The position numbers and the translations under genes are program-made. The notes under the pieces were generated by a model. It worked only from the letters and a program-made list of their open reading frames with translations. It did not search any database and had not been told where the DNA came from. A stretch of DNA of 64,000 nucleotides from assembly GCF_003351765.1 (NCBI RefSeq), contig NZ_CP031229.1, positions 3,658,001 to 3,722,000 on the forward strand, written 5' to 3'. This document shows positions 15,036-24,848 of the stretch, piece by piece. Origin of the DNA: Ornithinimicrobium avium (GTDB lineage Bacteria > Actinomycetota > Actinomycetes > Actinomycetales > Dermatophilaceae). The stretch's first letter is position 1. Each line of letters opens with the position of its first letter.

Positions 15036-15904
15036 TGGGGCAGAAGATTCACCCGATCGGCTACCGCCTGGGCATCACGACCGACCACCGCAGCCGCTGG
15101 TTCGCCGACTCGACCAAGCCGGGTCAGCGCTACCGGGACTACGTGAAGGAGGACGTCGCGATCCGCAACCTGCTCTCCGAGGGCATGGACCGGGCCGGCA
15201 TCTCCAAGGTCGAGATCGAGCGCACCCGTGACCGCGTCCGGGTGGACATCCACACCGCGCGTCCCGGCATCGTCATCGGCCGCCGTGGCGCCGAGGCCGA
15301 CCGCATCCGCAGCGAGCTCGAGAAGCTCACCGGCAAGCAGGTCCAGCTGAACATCCTCGAGGTGAAGAACCCCGAGGTGGACGCGCAGCTGGTCGCCCAG
15401 GGCATCGCGGAGCAGCTGGCCGCCCGCGTCACCTTCCGGCGCGCGATGCGCAAGGGTATGCAGTCGGCGCTGCGGGCCGGTGCCAAGGGCATCCGGATCC
15501 AGTGCTCCGGTCGCCTCGGCGGCGCCGAGATGTCGCGCTCGGAGTTCTACCGCGAAGGCCGCGTGCCCCTGCACACCCTCCGCGCGAACATCGACTACGG
15601 CTTCTACGAGGCCCGGACCACCTTCGGCCGCATCGGTGTCAAGGTCTGGATCTATAAGGGCGACCTGACGTCCAAGGAGCTGGCCCGCGAGGAGGCCTCC
15701 CAGGCACCGCGCGGTGACCGTCGCGGTGGCCGCGGCGACCGCGGTGACCGTGGTCCTCGCGGCGGCGACCGCCGTGGCGGCGGCCGGGGCGACCGTGGTC
15801 CGCGCCGGGACGACAGCGCCGCACCCGCGCCGTCCCAGGAGGGCGCGGTGACCGCAGCTCCGGCCGAGGCCGCCCCCGCTACCACCGAGGGAGAGCAGTC
15901 CTGA
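15035..15904 (+). CDS. rpsC: 30S ribosomal protein S3 with RG-rich tail
   Basis: S3 forms part of the mRNA entry channel. The first about 215 residues are canonical: [14 protein letters not shown], the KH domain with [15 protein letters not shown], and the C-terminal [26 protein letters not shown] block. Residues about 225-265 are a tract of Arg, Gly and Asp repeats (RGGRGD-like), followed by an Ala/Pro/Glu-rich end, for 289 residues in all. Such tails are common in actinobacterial S3 and are probably disordered and RNA-contacting. TGATG overlaps join it to both neighbours. Confidence 0.97.
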   Translation: MGQKIHPIGYRLGITTDHRSRWFADSTKPGQRYRDYVKEDVAIRNLLSEGMDRAGISKVEIERTRDRVRVDIHTARPGIVIGRRGAEADRIRSELEKLTGKQVQLNILEVKNPEVDAQLVAQGIAEQLAARVTFRRAMRKGMQSALRAGAKGIRIQCSGRLGGAEMSRSEFYREGRVPLHTLRANIDYGFYEARTTFGRIGVKVWIYKGDLTSKELAREEASQAPRGDRRGGRGDRGDRGPRGGDRRGGGRGDRGPRRDDSAAPAPSQEGAVTAAPAEAAPATTEGEQS

Positions 15905-16323
15905 TGTTGATTCCCCGTCGAGTCAAGCACCGCAAGCAGCACCACCCGGGGCGCAGCGGCATGGCCAAGGGCGGCACCGCGATCGCGTTCGGCGACTACG
16001 GCATCCAGGCCCTGGAGCCCGCCTACGTCACCAACCGGCAGATCGAGTCCGCGCGTATCGCCATGACGCGCTACATCAAGCGAGGCGGAAAGGTGTGGAT
16101 CAACATCTACCCCGACCGTCCGCTGACCAAGAAGCCGGCCGAGACCCGCATGGGCTCCGGCAAGGGCTCGCCCGAGTGGTGGATCGCCAACGTCAAGCCC
16201 GGTCGCGTGCTCTTCGAGCTCTCCGGCGTCACGGAGGACGTGGCTCGCGAGGCCATGCGCCTGGCGATGCACAAGCTCCCCATGAAGACCCGCTTCGTCA
16301 CGCGTGAGGGTGGTGACATCTGA
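15904..16323 (+). CDS. rplP: 50S ribosomal protein L16
   Basis: L16 organises the A-site tRNA region of the 50S subunit. The 139-residue product has [19 protein letters not shown] at the N-terminus, [34 protein letters not shown] in the core and the [17 protein letters not shown]-terminal helix. It overlaps rpsC upstream and rpmC downstream by TGATG, so translation of the three genes is coupled. Confidence 0.98.
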   Translation: MLIPRRVKHRKQHHPGRSGMAKGGTAIAFGDYGIQALEPAYVTNRQIESARIAMTRYIKRGGKVWINIYPDRPLTKKPAETRMGSGKGSPEWWIANVKPGRVLFELSGVTEDVAREAMRLAMHKLPMKTRFVTREGGDI

Positions 16324-16574
16324 TGGCAGTCGGTTCCACGAACCTGACCCCCGAGCAGCTTCGGGGCCTGGAGCCCGGCCCGCTGGCCGACGCCCTGGTG
16401 GAGGCCAAGAAGGAGCTGTTCAACCTGCGGTTCCAGTCCGCCACCGGCCAGCTGGAGAACCACGGCCGTCTGCGTGCGGTCCGCAGGGACATCGCACGCA
16501 TCTACACCGAGATGCGCGAGCGTGAGCTCGGCATCGGCCGCGAGGCCGGGACGAGCGACCAGAAGGTCGGCTGA
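16323..16574 (+). CDS. rpmC: 50S ribosomal protein L29
   Basis: The 83-residue protein has the L29 core [31 protein letters not shown] and [23 protein letters not shown]29 lies at the tunnel exit beside L23. It is about 15 residues longer than the E. coli protein because of a short C-terminal extension ending near [12 protein letters not shown], as is common in actinobacteria. Confidence 0.97.
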   Translation: MAVGSTNLTPEQLRGLEPGPLADALVEAKKELFNLRFQSATGQLENHGRLRAVRRDIARIYTEMRERELGIGREAGTSDQKVG

Positions 16575-16576
16575 GG

Positions 16577-16951
16577 ATGAGCGAGAACACTGTGAGCACC
16601 GAGACCACGAACACCGATACCACCGAGGTGGAGTCCGCCGACGTCGAGACGACGGTCGTGACCCACGAGCCGGACGCCAAGGCGCTCGGCCACGGCGGAG
16701 ACCGCAACTACCGCAAGACCCGCCAGGGCCTCGTGGTGAGCGACAAGATGGACAAGACCGTCTCCGTCATCGTCGAGGACCGTGTGAAGCACGCCCTCTA
16801 CGGCAAGGTCCTGCGCAAGAGCCACAAGGTCAAGGCGCACGACGAGCAGAACGCTGCCGGTGTCGGCGACCGCGTCCTCATCATGGAGACCCGCCCGCTC
16901 AGCGCCACCAAGCGCTGGCGCGTGGTGGAGATCCTCGAGAAGGCCAAGTAA
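16577..16951 (+). CDS. rpsQ: 30S ribosomal protein S17 with acidic N-terminal extension
   Basis: The S17 core begins near residue 43 ([22 protein letters not shown]) and continues with the OB-fold segment [36 protein letters not shown]. Residues 1-40 form a Thr/Glu/Val-rich acidic extension not found in E. coli S17. The total is 124 residues. ATG 16577 lies two bases after the rpmC stop with AAGGTCGGCTGAGGA upstream. It is the last gene of the S10 cluster before an 85-base gap. Confidence 0.96.
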   Translation: MSENTVSTETTNTDTTEVESADVETTVVTHEPDAKALGHGGDRNYRKTRQGLVVSDKMDKTVSVIVEDRVKHALYGKVLRKSHKVKAHDEQNAAGVGDRVLIMETRPLSATKRWRVVEILEKAK

Positions 16952-17036
16952 AACTACCCGTCCACAACGTTCGGCAAGGCTCAGCCCGGCGGTCATCGAC
17001 CACCCTGAGAACCTGCCGACATTAGGAGAACGAACA

Positions 17037-17405
17037 GTGATCCAGCAGGAGTCGCGACTTCGCGTCGCCGACAACACCGGTGCCAAGGAGATCCTGTGCA
17101 TCCGCGTGCTCGGTGGTTCCGGGCGCCGTTACGCGGGCATCGGGGACACCATCGTGGCCACGGTCAAGGACGCCATCCCCGGCGGCAACGTGAAGAAGGG
17201 CGACGTCGTCAAGGCGGTCATCGTCCGGACCCGCAAGGAGCGCCGGCGCGTCGACGGGTCGTACATCCGTTTCGACGAGAACGCCGCGGTGATCCTCAAG
17301 ACCGACGGTGACCCCCGGGGCACCCGCATCTTCGGCCCCGTGGGCCGCGAGCTGCGTGACAAGAAGTTCATGAAGATCGTCTCGCTCGCACCGGAGGTGA
17401 TCTGA
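17037..17405 (+). CDS. rplN: 50S ribosomal protein L14
   Basis: The 122-residue product is L14, which forms an intersubunit bridge. It begins [37 protein letters not shown] and ends [11 protein letters not shown], matching the family throughout. The GTG at 17037 has AGGAG nine bases upstream. The 85-base gap before it, with no overlap, marks the start of the spc part of the superoperon; no terminator is visible in the gap. Confidence 0.98.
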   Translation: MIQQESRLRVADNTGAKEILCIRVLGGSGRRYAGIGDTIVATVKDAIPGGNVKKGDVVKAVIVRTRKERRRVDGSYIRFDENAAVILKTDGDPRGTRIFGPVGRELRDKKFMKIVSLAPEVI

Positions 17406-17408
17406 GCC

Positions 17409-17753
17409 ATGGCGAAGATGAAGATCAAGAAGAACGACCTCGTGCAGGTCATCGCGGGCAAGGACAAGGGCCTCCAGGGCCGCGTTATCGCCGTCTACAC
17501 CGAGACCGACCGGGTCCTGGTGGAAGGCGTCAACCGCATCACCAAGCACACGCGTGCCGGCAGCGACCGCGGCGTCAACACCGGTGGCATCCAGGTCCAG
17601 GAGGCCCCCATCCACGTGTCCAACGTGATGGTGGTCGACCCCGAGACCAAGAAGCCCACCCGGGTCAGGACGCGCGTGGAGACCGAGGAGCGCGAGGGTC
17701 GGACCAAGACGGTGCGCAGCCGCGTCGCGGTGCGCTCGGGTAAGGACCTGTGA
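17409..17753 (+). CDS. rplX: 50S ribosomal protein L24
   Basis: The 114-residue product is an assembly-initiator protein of the 50S subunit. It shows the KOW motif [22 protein letters not shown] and [12 protein letters not shown]. The C-terminal part ([21 protein letters not shown]) is a moderate actinobacterial extension. It starts four bases after rplN. Confidence 0.97.
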   Translation: MAKMKIKKNDLVQVIAGKDKGLQGRVIAVYTETDRVLVEGVNRITKHTRAGSDRGVNTGGIQVQEAPIHVSNVMVVDPETKKPTRVRTRVETEEREGRTKTVRSRVAVRSGKDL

Positions 17754-17760
17754 TTCACCG

Positions 17761-18354
17761 ATGACTGACACGATGAACGAGACCGCGGGCCAGGGCGCCG
17801 CCGAGCGGCCCACCCCGCGTCTCAAGCAGCGCTATGCCGAGGAGATCACCCCGGCCCTGGTCGAGGAGTTCGGCTACACCAACCCGATGCAGGTGCCCGG
17901 TCTGGTCAAGGTGACCGTCAACATGGGCGTCGGCGAGGCGGCCCGCGACAGCAAGCTGATCGAGGGTGCGATCCGCGACCTGGCCACGATCACCGGGCAG
18001 CGCCCGGCCGTGACCAAGGCCCGCAAGTCCATCGCCCAGTTCAAGCTGCGCGAGGGCATGCCGATCGGTGCGCACACCACGCTGCGCGGCGACCGGATGT
18101 GGGAGTTCCTCGACCGGCTGATCGCGCTCGCGCTGCCGCGCATCCGCGACTTCCGCGGCCTGTCGCCCAAGCAGTTCGACGGGCGGGGCAACTACACCTT
18201 CGGCCTCAACGAGCAGTCGATGTTCCACGAGGTCGACCAGGACAAGATCGACCGCGTCCGCGGCATGGACATCACGGTCGTCACCACCGCCACCAACGAC
18301 GACGAGGGCCGGGCCCTGCTCAAGCGCCTGGGCTTCCCGTTCAAGGAGAACTGA
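17761..18354 (+). CDS. rplE: 50S ribosomal protein L5
   Basis: L5 binds 5S rRNA and contacts the P-site tRNA. The 197-residue product has the core [43 protein letters not shown] and the [15 protein letters not shown] and [17 protein letters not shown] blocks. About 18 residues precede the core, a typical actinobacterial addition. It is seven bases after rplX and three before rpsN. Confidence 0.98.
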   Translation: MTDTMNETAGQGAAERPTPRLKQRYAEEITPALVEEFGYTNPMQVPGLVKVTVNMGVGEAARDSKLIEGAIRDLATITGQRPAVTKARKSIAQFKLREGMPIGAHTTLRGDRMWEFLDRLIALALPRIRDFRGLSPKQFDGRGNYTFGLNEQSMFHEVDQDKIDRVRGMDITVVTTATNDDEGRALLKRLGFPFKEN

Positions 18355-18357
18355 CGC

Positions 18358-18543
18358 ATGGCGAAGACCGCGCTCATCAACAAGGCCAACCGCAAGGCGA
18401 AGTTCGCCGTGCGCGCCTACAGCCGCTGCCAGCGGTGCGGGCGTCCGCGTTCGGTCTACCGCAAGTTCGGCCTGTGCCGGATCTGCCTGCGCGAGCTGGC
18501 GCACCGGGGCGAGCTCCCGGGCGTGACCAAGTCCAGCTGGTAG
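18358..18543 (+). CDS. rpsN: 30S ribosomal protein S14, zinc-binding type
   Basis: The 61-residue protein is the short C-plus form of S14 (also called rpsZ). It has two CxxC pairs, C24/C27 (SRCQRCGRP) and C40/C43 (GLCRICLRE), that hold a zinc ion. Actinobacteria often keep a second zinc-free paralogue elsewhere for zinc limitation; none lies in this window. It follows rplE by three bases. Confidence 0.97.
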   Translation: MAKTALINKANRKAKFAVRAYSRCQRCGRPRSVYRKFGLCRICLRELAHRGELPGVTKSSW

Positions 18544-18676
18544 AAGTCCGTCCCGGACCACGCCACCCATACCCGACATCCACCTGGAACATCGCAGGTC
18601 GGCCCTGCAGGCCGGTGCGGCGCACGCCGCCGCCGGCGCAGGAACGAAACCGCGGTGAGAAAGGGCACGAAGCCCC

Positions 18677-19075
18677 ATGACCATGACCGACCCCATCGCG
18701 GACATGCTGACGAGGATCCGGAACGCCAACTCGGCGCACAAGGACCAGGTCGCCATGCCGTACTCCAAGCTCAAGGCGACCATCGCCGACATCCTCAAGG
18801 CCGAGGGCTACATCGCCTCCTGGACCTCGCAGGACGCCGAGGTCGGCAAGACCTTGCTCGTCGACCTCAAGTACGGCCCCAACCGGGAGCGTTCGATCGC
18901 CGGTGTGCGCCGTATCTCCAAGCCGGGACTGCGCGTCTACGCGAAGTCCACCAACCTGCCCCGGGTGCTGGGAGGCCTGGGCGTGGCGATCATCTCCACG
19001 TCCTCCGGCCTGCTCACCGACAGGCAGGCTGCCGAGAAGGGTGTGGGCGGGGAAGTCCTCGCCTACGTCTGGTGA
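18677..19075 (+). CDS. rpsH: 30S ribosomal protein S8
   Basis: S8 is a primary 16S rRNA binder and, in E. coli, the spc-operon repressor. The 132-residue product starts [18 protein letters not shown] and ends with the conserved [23 protein letters not shown] 133-base gap separates it from rpsN, long for this cluster, and contains no gene I can support. GAGAAAGGG lies about 16 bases upstream of the ATG. Confidence 0.98.
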   Translation: MTMTDPIADMLTRIRNANSAHKDQVAMPYSKLKATIADILKAEGYIASWTSQDAEVGKTLLVDLKYGPNRERSIAGVRRISKPGLRVYAKSTNLPRVLGGLGVAIISTSSGLLTDRQAAEKGVGGEVLAYVW

Positions 19076-19100
19076 CCAGGGAAGGAGCGTAGAGGAAACC

Positions 19101-19640
19101 ATGTCTCGAATCGGACGACTCCCGATCACCGTCCCCTCCGGCGTCGACGTGAGCATCGACGGCGCCAACGTGACCGTCAAGGGGCCCAAGGGCCAGCTCG
19201 GTCTCGCGATGCCCGAGCCCATCTCGGTCGAGAAGGCCGAGGACGGCACCCTCCAGGTGTCCCGGCCCGACGACGAGCGCGACTCGCGCGCCCGCCACGG
19301 CCTGACCCGCAGCCTCATCGCCAACATGGTCGAGGGCGTGACCAACGGCTACACCAAGAAGCTCGAGATCCACGGAACGGGCTACCGCGTGACCGCCAAG
19401 GGCAGCGACCTCGAGTTCGCCCTGGGCTACTCGCACCCGATCCTGATCAAGGCCCCGGAGGGCGTGACCTTCCAGGTCGAGAACCCGACCCGGTTCTCGG
19501 TCACGGGGATCGACAAGCAGCTGGTCGGCGAGACCGCTGCCAACATCCGCAAGCTGCGCAAGCCGGACCCGTACAAGGGCAAGGGCGTGCGCTACGAGGG
19601 TGAGCACATCCGTCGCAAGGTCGGAAAGGCTGGTAAGTAA
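19101..19640 (+). CDS. rplF: 50S ribosomal protein L6
   Basis: The 179-residue product is L6, near the sarcin-ricin loop and the EF-G binding site. It starts [17 protein letters not shown], shows the duplicated fold with [10 protein letters not shown] and the C-terminal [16 protein letters not shown] block. The frame is open further upstream, but ATG 19101 has GAGGAAACC before it and matches the family start. Four bases separate its stop from rplR. Confidence 0.98.
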   Translation: MSRIGRLPITVPSGVDVSIDGANVTVKGPKGQLGLAMPEPISVEKAEDGTLQVSRPDDERDSRARHGLTRSLIANMVEGVTNGYTKKLEIHGTGYRVTAKGSDLEFALGYSHPILIKAPEGVTFQVENPTRFSVTGIDKQLVGETAANIRKLRKPDPYKGKGVRYEGEHIRRKVGKAGK

Positions 19641-19643
19641 GCG

Positions 19644-20018
19644 ATGGCACAGATCGTCAAGCGCGCCAAGAGCAAGTCGGCGGCCCGCGGCCGTCGGCAC
19701 CTGCGCCTGCGCAAGAAGGTCACCGGCACGGCCGAGCGTCCCCGTCTCGTGGTGAACCGTTCCTCCCGGCACGTCTTCGTGCAGCTGGTGGACGACACCG
19801 TGAGCCGGACCATCGCCTCCGCGTCCACGATGGAGCAGGACCTGCGCTCCCTCGAGGGCGACAAGACCGCCAAGGCACGCCGCGTCGGCGAGCTCGTCGC
19901 CGAGCGGGCCAAGGCCGCCGGTGTCGAGGCCGTCGTCTTCGACCGGGGCGGCAACCGCTACGCCGGTCGGATCGCCGCGATCGCCGACGGCGCTCGCGAG
20001 GGGGGACTGTCCCTGTGA
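19644..20018 (+). CDS. rplR: 50S ribosomal protein L18
   Basis: L18 binds 5S rRNA with L5. The 124-residue protein has [30 protein letters not shown] and the C-terminal [24 protein letters not shown], both diagnostic. Length is normal. It lies between rplF and rpsE as in all spc operons. Confidence 0.98.
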   Translation: MAQIVKRAKSKSAARGRRHLRLRKKVTGTAERPRLVVNRSSRHVFVQLVDDTVSRTIASASTMEQDLRSLEGDKTAKARRVGELVAERAKAAGVEAVVFDRGGNRYAGRIAAIADGAREGGLSL

Positions 20019-20049
20019 CCACCCCGACCAACGGAAAGAGGAACTGACC

Positions 20050-20700
20050 ATGGCTGGTGATTTCCAGCGCCGCGGCACCGGCGACCGCGCGTCGTCCGGC
20101 GACGCCCGCGACAACCGTCGGGGCGGCCGCGACAACCGCGACAACCGTCGTGGAGGCCGTGAGGAAGAGCGCAACCAGTACCTGGAGCGCGTCGTCACCA
20201 TCAACCGCGTGTCCAAGGTCGTCAAGGGCGGCCGCCGCTTCAGCTTCACCGCGCTGGTCGTGGTGGGTGACGGCGACGGGACCGTCGGTGTCGGCTACGG
20301 CAAGGCGAAGGAGGTGCCTGCCGCGATCTCCAAGGGCGTGGAGGAGGCCAAGAAGAACTTCTTCCGCGTGCCCCGCATCGCCGGCACCATCCCGCACCCC
20401 GTCCAGGGCGAGAAGGCCGCGGGCGTCGTGCTGCTCAAGCCGGCCAGCGCCGGTACCGGTGTGATCGCCGGCGGCCCCGTCCGCGCCGTGCTCGAGTGCG
20501 CCGGCATCCAGGACGTGCTGAGCAAGTCGCTCGGCTCCCAGAACGCGATCAACATCGTGCATGCCACGGTCGCCGCGCTCAAGGGGCTCGAGCAGCCCGA
20601 GGCCGTGGCCGCCCGCCGCGGCAAGCCGGTCGAGGACGTGGCACCAGCGGCTATGCTCCGCGTCCGGGCCGCGGCCAACGCTGCGAAGGCGGGTGCGTGA
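20050..20700 (+). CDS. rpsE: 30S ribosomal protein S5 with Arg/Gly-rich N-terminus
   Basis: The S5 core starts near residue 44 ([20 protein letters not shown]) and includes the GYGKAKEVP and [20 protein letters not shown] blocks that form the mRNA-entry and fidelity region. The first 43 residues are rich in Asp, Arg, Asn and Gly ([17 protein letters not shown]), giving 216 residues against about 166 in E. coli. ATG 20050 has AGAGGAACTG upstream. TGATG joins it to rpmD. Confidence 0.97.
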   Translation: MAGDFQRRGTGDRASSGDARDNRRGGRDNRDNRRGGREEERNQYLERVVTINRVSKVVKGGRRFSFTALVVVGDGDGTVGVGYGKAKEVPAAISKGVEEAKKNFFRVPRIAGTIPHPVQGEKAAGVVLLKPASAGTGVIAGGPVRAVLECAGIQDVLSKSLGSQNAINIVHATVAALKGLEQPEAVAARRGKPVEDVAPAAMLRVRAAANAAKAGA

Positions 20701-20882
20701 TGGCCCGTCTGAAGGTGACCCAGGTCAGGTCGACCGTCGGCACCAAGCACATGCACCGCGAGACGGTGCGCAGCCTGGGGCTGAAGCGGATCGGCGACAC
20801 CGTCATCAAGGAGGACCGCCCGGAGTTCCGTGGCATGGTCCGCACGGTCGCCCACCTGGTGACCGTCGAGGAGGTTGACTGA
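20700..20882 (+). CDS. rpmD: 50S ribosomal protein L30
   Basis: The 60-residue product is L30, with [28 protein letters not shown] and [21 protein letters not shown]. The ATG overlaps the rpsE TGA; the same frame is open upstream but only inside rpsE. It is followed after two bases by rplO. Confidence 0.97.
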   Translation: MARLKVTQVRSTVGTKHMHRETVRSLGLKRIGDTVIKEDRPEFRGMVRTVAHLVTVEEVD

Positions 20883-20884
20883 TC

Positions 20885-21349
20885 ATGGCAGACGCCAAGC
20901 GAGAGACTGCCGCGCTGAAGGTGCACCACCTGCGTCCGGCCCCCGGCGCCAAGACCGCCAAGACCCGTGTGGGTCGCGGTGAGGGCTCGAAGGGCAAGAC
21001 AGCGGGTCGCGGCACCAAGGGCACCAAGGCCCGCTACCAGGTGCCCGAGACCTTCGAGGGCGGCCAGACCCCGATGCACATGCGGCTGCCCAAGCTGCGT
21101 GGCTTCAAGAACCCGTTCAAGGTCACCTACCAGGTCGTCAACCTGGACCAGCTGTCCTCCTTGTTCCCGCAGGGTGGCACGGTGTCCGTGGAGGACCTGG
21201 TGACCCGGGGCGCGGTCCGCGAGGGCCACCCGGTCAAGGTGCTCGGCAACGGCGACATCAGCGTGAAGGTCGACGTGACCGCCGCCAAGTTCTCGGCCTC
21301 CGCCAAGGAGAAGATCGAGGCTGCCGGTGGCACCGTCACCGAGAGCTGA
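20885..21349 (+). CDS. rplO: 50S ribosomal protein L15
   Basis: L15 is an assembly protein at the interface of 23S domains. The 154-residue product starts with a short N-terminal addition and has the conserved [31 protein letters not shown] basic region and [15 protein letters not shown]. It closes the spc cluster and is followed by a strong terminator, so secY is not simply read through as in E. coli. Confidence 0.97.
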   Translation: MADAKRETAALKVHHLRPAPGAKTAKTRVGRGEGSKGKTAGRGTKGTKARYQVPETFEGGQTPMHMRLPKLRGFKNPFKVTYQVVNLDQLSSLFPQGGTVSVEDLVTRGAVREGHPVKVLGNGDISVKVDVTAAKFSASAKEKIEAAGGTVTES

Positions 21350-21376
21350 GACCGAGCTCGGTCGCAGCACGTCGTG

Positions 21377-21409
21377 AGGCCCCGGGTCGCGAGGAGCGAC
21401 CCGGGGCCT
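21377..21409 (+). terminator. Terminator between rplO and secY
   Basis: A 14-base stem (21377-21390 with 21396-21409) is perfect and closes a GAGGA loop, followed by TCGGCC rather than a U tract. It lies 28 bases after rplO, so the secY-adk-map group probably has its own promoter in the remaining 120 bases, where I see no clear one. Confidence 0.8.
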
Positions 21410-21528
21410 TCGGCCATTCAGTCCCAGCAGCGACGGGTGTTATCGTCGTCTGCGATCAAGCCCGCTCCCCGGCGCCCGACGTCTCCACAGCGAGAGCGGC
21501 GGCCGGGGGACCACAGGAGGACCTTCGA

Positions 21529-22857
21529 ATGCTCTCCGCCTTCGTGCGTGCGTTCAAGACACCGGATCTTCGCAACAAGATCCTCTTCACGCTCGCGATC
21601 ATGGCGATCTACCGGCTGGGCACCCACCTGCCCAGCCCGGGCATCGACTACAGCCTCGTGCAGCAGTGCCAGCAGACGGCCAGCGCCTCGGGGAGCATCC
21701 TGGGGATGGCCAACCTGTTCTCCGGCGGCGCGATGATGCAGCTGTCGGTGTTCGCGCTGGGCATCATGCCGTACATCACGGCGGCCATCATCGTCCAGCT
21801 GCTGACGGTCGTCATCCCCCGCTTCGAGGAGCTGAAGAAGGAGGGGCAGGCCGGCCAGACCAAGATGACGCAGTACACGCGCTACCTCACCATCGGTCTC
21901 GCGGTGCTGCAGGCCTCCACGCTCGTGGTCATCGCCCGGGAACCGGCGCGGCTCTTCGGCGGCACGTGCACCACGATCATGCCGGACGACGGCATCGGCA
22001 CCCTCGTCCTGCTGGTGCTCACCCTGACCGCCGGCACCGGACTGATCATGTGGCTGGCCGAGCTGATCACCGAGAAGGGGATCGGCAACGGCATGTCCCT
22101 GCTGATCTTCGTCTCGATCGCCGCGACGTTCCCCTCCTCGCTGTCGGTGATCTACCAGCAGTCGGTCACCACCTTCGTGCTGGTGATGATCATGGGCCTG
22201 GCGATCATCACCGCGGTCGTCTACGTCGAGCAGTCCAGCCGCCGGATCCCGGTGCAGTACGCCAAGCGGATGGTCGGCCGGCGTCAGTACGGCGGGACCT
22301 CGACCTACATCCCGCTCAAGCTCAACATGGCCAACGTCATCCCGATCATCTTCGCGGCCTCGATCCTGATGCTGCCGCAGATGATCGCGAACTTCTCCCG
22401 GCCCACCGACCCCACCGCCACGGAGCAGCCGGGCTGGGTGACCTTCATCGACCGCTACCTGTCGATGGGTATGGGCGGTACGGGCACGCACTGGGTCTAC
22501 ATGGTCGTCTACACCGCGATGATCATCTTCTTCACGTTCTTCTACGTCGGCGTGACCTTCCAGCCGACCGAGGTCGCCGACAACATGAAGCGCTACGGCG
22601 GGTTCATCCCCGGCATCCGTGCCGGTCGGCCCACCGCCGAGTACCTCCAGTACGTGTCCACCCGGATCACCACCCCCGGTGCCATCTACCTGGCGATCCT
22701 CTCCCTCATCCCGCTGATCGCCTTCAACGTGCTCAACGTCTCCGACTTCCCGCTGGGCGGTGCGTCTATCCTGATCATCGTGGGCGTGGGCCTGCAGACC
22801 GTCCTGCAGATCGAGTCCCAGCTCCAGCAGCACGACTACGAAGGGTTCCTCCGCTGA
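21529..22857 (+). CDS. secY: Preprotein translocase subunit SecY
   Basis: SecY forms the membrane channel of the Sec secretion pathway. The 442-residue protein has about ten hydrophobic segments, the N-terminal FKTPDLRNKILFTLAIMAIYRLGTHLPSPGID and the plug/TM2 region with GGAMMQLSVFALGIMPYITAAI. The cytosolic loop KRMVGRRQYGGTSTYIPLKLN interacts with SecA and the ribosome. AGGAGG lies nine bases before ATG 21529. Its stop overlaps the adk start (TGATG). Confidence 0.98.
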   Translation: MLSAFVRAFKTPDLRNKILFTLAIMAIYRLGTHLPSPGIDYSLVQQCQQTASASGSILGMANLFSGGAMMQLSVFALGIMPYITAAIIVQLLTVVIPRFEELKKEGQAGQTKMTQYTRYLTIGLAVLQASTLVVIAREPARLFGGTCTTIMPDDGIGTLVLLVLTLTAGTGLIMWLAELITEKGIGNGMSLLIFVSIAATFPSSLSVIYQQSVTTFVLVMIMGLAIITAVVYVEQSSRRIPVQYAKRMVGRRQYGGTSTYIPLKLNMANVIPIIFAASILMLPQMIANFSRPTDPTATEQPGWVTFIDRYLSMGMGGTGTHWVYMVVYTAMIIFFTFFYVGVTFQPTEVADNMKRYGGFIPGIRAGRPTAEYLQYVSTRITTPGAIYLAILSLIPLIAFNVLNVSDFPLGGASILIIVGVGLQTVLQIESQLQQHDYEGFLR

Positions 22858-23429
22858 TGCGACTCATCCTGCTGGGCCCGCCCGGTGCCGGGAAGGGCAC
22901 CCAGGCCGCCCGTGTCTCCGCCGCCAACGGGGTGCCCGCCATCTCCACCGGCGACATCTTCCGTGCCAACATCAAGAACGAGACCGCGCTGGGCCGGCAG
23001 GTCAAGGAGATCACCGCCTCCGGCGGCTACGTCCCCGACGAGATCACCAACGCCATCGTGCGCGACCGGCTGGCCGAGCAGGACGCGGCCCACGGGTTCC
23101 TCCTGGACGGCTACCCCCGCACGACCGGTCAGGTCGAGGCGCTCGACGCGATGCTGGCCGAGGCCGGCCACAGCCTCGACGCCGTGGTGGAGCTGACCGT
23201 GGACACCGACGAGGTCGTGCAGCGACTGCTCGCCCGGGCCCAGGACCAGGGGCGCGCCGACGACACCGAGGAGGTCGTCCGGGAGCGGATGCGCATCTAC
23301 GCCGAGGAGACCGCGCCGCTGGCCGCCGTCTACCGCGAGCGCGGGCTGCTGTCCCAGGTGGACGGCATGGGCACCGTCGAGGAGGTCACCGGCCGGCTCG
23401 AGGCCGCCCTGGCCCGGACGACCGGCTGA
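22857..23429 (+). CDS. adk: Adenylate kinase (short-lid type)
   Basis: The enzyme equilibrates ATP, ADP and AMP. The 190-residue product has the P-loop GPPGAGKGT (residues 7-15), AMP-binding STGDIFRANI and the GFLLDGYPRTTGQ segment. The lid is short (QDQGRADDTEEVVRERMRIY) with no zinc cysteines, as in actinobacteria. ATG 22857 overlaps the secY stop; the same frame is open inside secY but without meaning. Confidence 0.97.
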   Translation: MRLILLGPPGAGKGTQAARVSAANGVPAISTGDIFRANIKNETALGRQVKEITASGGYVPDEITNAIVRDRLAEQDAAHGFLLDGYPRTTGQVEALDAMLAEAGHSLDAVVELTVDTDEVVQRLLARAQDQGRADDTEEVVRERMRIYAEETAPLAAVYRERGLLSQVDGMGTVEEVTGRLEAALARTTG

Positions 23430-23452
23430 GCCGGCGCGCGGCATACCCCACG

Positions 23453-24322
23453 ATGTCGATCTTCCGCCGACGTTCCCGGATCGAGACCAAGACACCCGAG
23501 GAGCTGCGTGCCATGCGGCGCGCCGGCCTCGTCGTCGCCGACACCCTGGCACTGGCCCGCGACGCCGCCGTCGCAGGCCGGACCACCCGTGAGATCGACG
23601 CCCTCGCCGAGGACGCGATCCGCAGCGCCGGTGCGGTCCCCAGCTTCCTCGGCTACCACGGTTTCCGCGGGAGCCTGTGCATCTCGGTCAACGACGAGGT
23701 CGTGCATGGCGTCCCGGGGGACCGGGTGCTCGCCGAGGGCGACCTGGTCTCCATCGACTGCGGGGCGATCGTCGAGGGCTGGCACGGCGACGCCGCCGTG
23801 AGCCTCGTGGTCGGCGGGCGGACATCTGCACGGCCGGCCGACCTCGCCCTCATGGACGACACCGAGGTCTCGCTCTGGGACGGCATCGCGGCGCTGCGCG
23901 CCGGAGGCCGGCTGTATGCCGTGGGCCAGGCGGTCGAGGGGTCGGTCGACGCGGCGCTCGAACGGCGCCGGGCGCAGGGACAGGTCGGCGAGTACGGCGT
24001 CCTGGAGGACTTCGTCGGGCACGGCATCGGGCGGCAGATGCACATGGACCCGCAGGTGCCCAACTACGCGGTCACCTCGGCCGGGCCCACCGTGCCCGCC
24101 GGGTCGACCTTCGCGGTCGAGCCGATGGTCACGCTGGGGACGATCCAGACCCGCACCCTCGACGACGACTGGACCGTGGTGACCACCGACGGCAGCCGGG
24201 CCGCGCACTGGGAGCACACGGTCGCCGTCACCGAGGACGGGCTATGGGTCCTCACCGCGCACGACGGGGGAGCGGAGCAGCTCGCGGCCCGTGGCGTGCG
24301 CTGCGCCCCCCTCGGTGACTGA
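23453..24322 (+). CDS. map: Methionine aminopeptidase, type I
   Basis: It removes N-terminal methionine from nascent proteins. The 289-residue product has the five metal ligands of the pita-bread fold: D102 and D113 (SIDCGAIVEGWHGDAA), H190 (GHGIG), E223 (VEPMV) and E254 (HWEHT). It follows adk by 23 bases in the usual secY-adk-map group. The N-terminus MSIFRRRSRIETKTPEEL is slightly longer than the E. coli enzyme. Confidence 0.97.
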   Translation: MSIFRRRSRIETKTPEELRAMRRAGLVVADTLALARDAAVAGRTTREIDALAEDAIRSAGAVPSFLGYHGFRGSLCISVNDEVVHGVPGDRVLAEGDLVSIDCGAIVEGWHGDAAVSLVVGGRTSARPADLALMDDTEVSLWDGIAALRAGGRLYAVGQAVEGSVDAALERRRAQGQVGEYGVLEDFVGHGIGRQMHMDPQVPNYAVTSAGPTVPAGSTFAVEPMVTLGTIQTRTLDDDWTVVTTDGSRAAHWEHTVAVTEDGLWVLTAHDGGAEQLAARGVRCAPLGD

Positions 24323-24434
24323 CGCGGATTAGCCTTCGGCCTGGCGCGTCGCGTAGGATGGGTCGTCGGTCCCGCGTGGGCCGATGCCGTCGTGTCTGAC
24401 GACGGCGCACAGCAGTCGACGAAATGTGGAGGAC

Positions 24435-24656
24435 ATGGCGAAGAAGGACGGCGTCATCGAGATCGAGGGCACGGTTGTCGAGGCCCTCCCGAACGCGAAC
24501 TTCCGGGTCGAGCTGAGCAACGGTCACGTTGTGCTGGCTCACATCTCCGGCAAGATGCGTCAGCACTACATCCGGATCCTCCCCGAGGACCGGGTCGTGG
24601 TGGAGCTCAGCCCGTACGACCTCACCCGCGGACGTATCGTCTTCCGCTACCGCTGA
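24435..24656 (+). CDS. infA: Translation initiation factor IF-1
   Basis: The 73-residue OB-fold protein binds the 30S A-site during initiation. It starts [21 protein letters not shown] and has [40 protein letters not shown], matching IF-1 throughout. GGAGG lies two bases before the ATG at 24435. A weak promoter candidate, TAGGAT at 24354-24359, lies about 75 bases upstream. It heads the infA-rpmJ-rpsM-rpsK-rpsD-rpoA-rplQ cluster. Confidence 0.97.
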   Translation: MAKKDGVIEIEGTVVEALPNANFRVELSNGHVVLAHISGKMRQHYIRILPEDRVVVELSPYDLTRGRIVFRYR

Positions 24657-24734
24657 CGTCCGGCCCCCCCGGGGTCGACCGCTGCACGTTCCACGAAATC
24701 CAAGCTCACAGATCACACCGAAAGCAGGCAGGCC

Positions 24735-24848
24735 ATGAAGGTTCAGCCGAGCGTGAAGAAGATCTGCGACAAGTGCAAGGTGATCCGCCGTAACGGTCGG
24801 GTCATGGTGATCTGCGAGAACCTGCGCCACAAGCAGCGCCAGGGCTGA
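24735..24848 (+). CDS. rpmJ: 50S ribosomal protein L36
   Basis: This 37-residue gene encodes [19 protein letters not shown]...[11 protein letters not shown], the zinc form of L36 with ligands C11, C14, C27 and H32. It lies between infA and rpsM, its conserved place. ATG 24735 is preceded by AAAGCAGGCAGG. The 238 bases that follow, up to rpsM, hold no gene I can support. Confidence 0.96.
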   Translation: MKVQPSVKKICDKCKVIRRNGRVMVICENLRHKQRQG

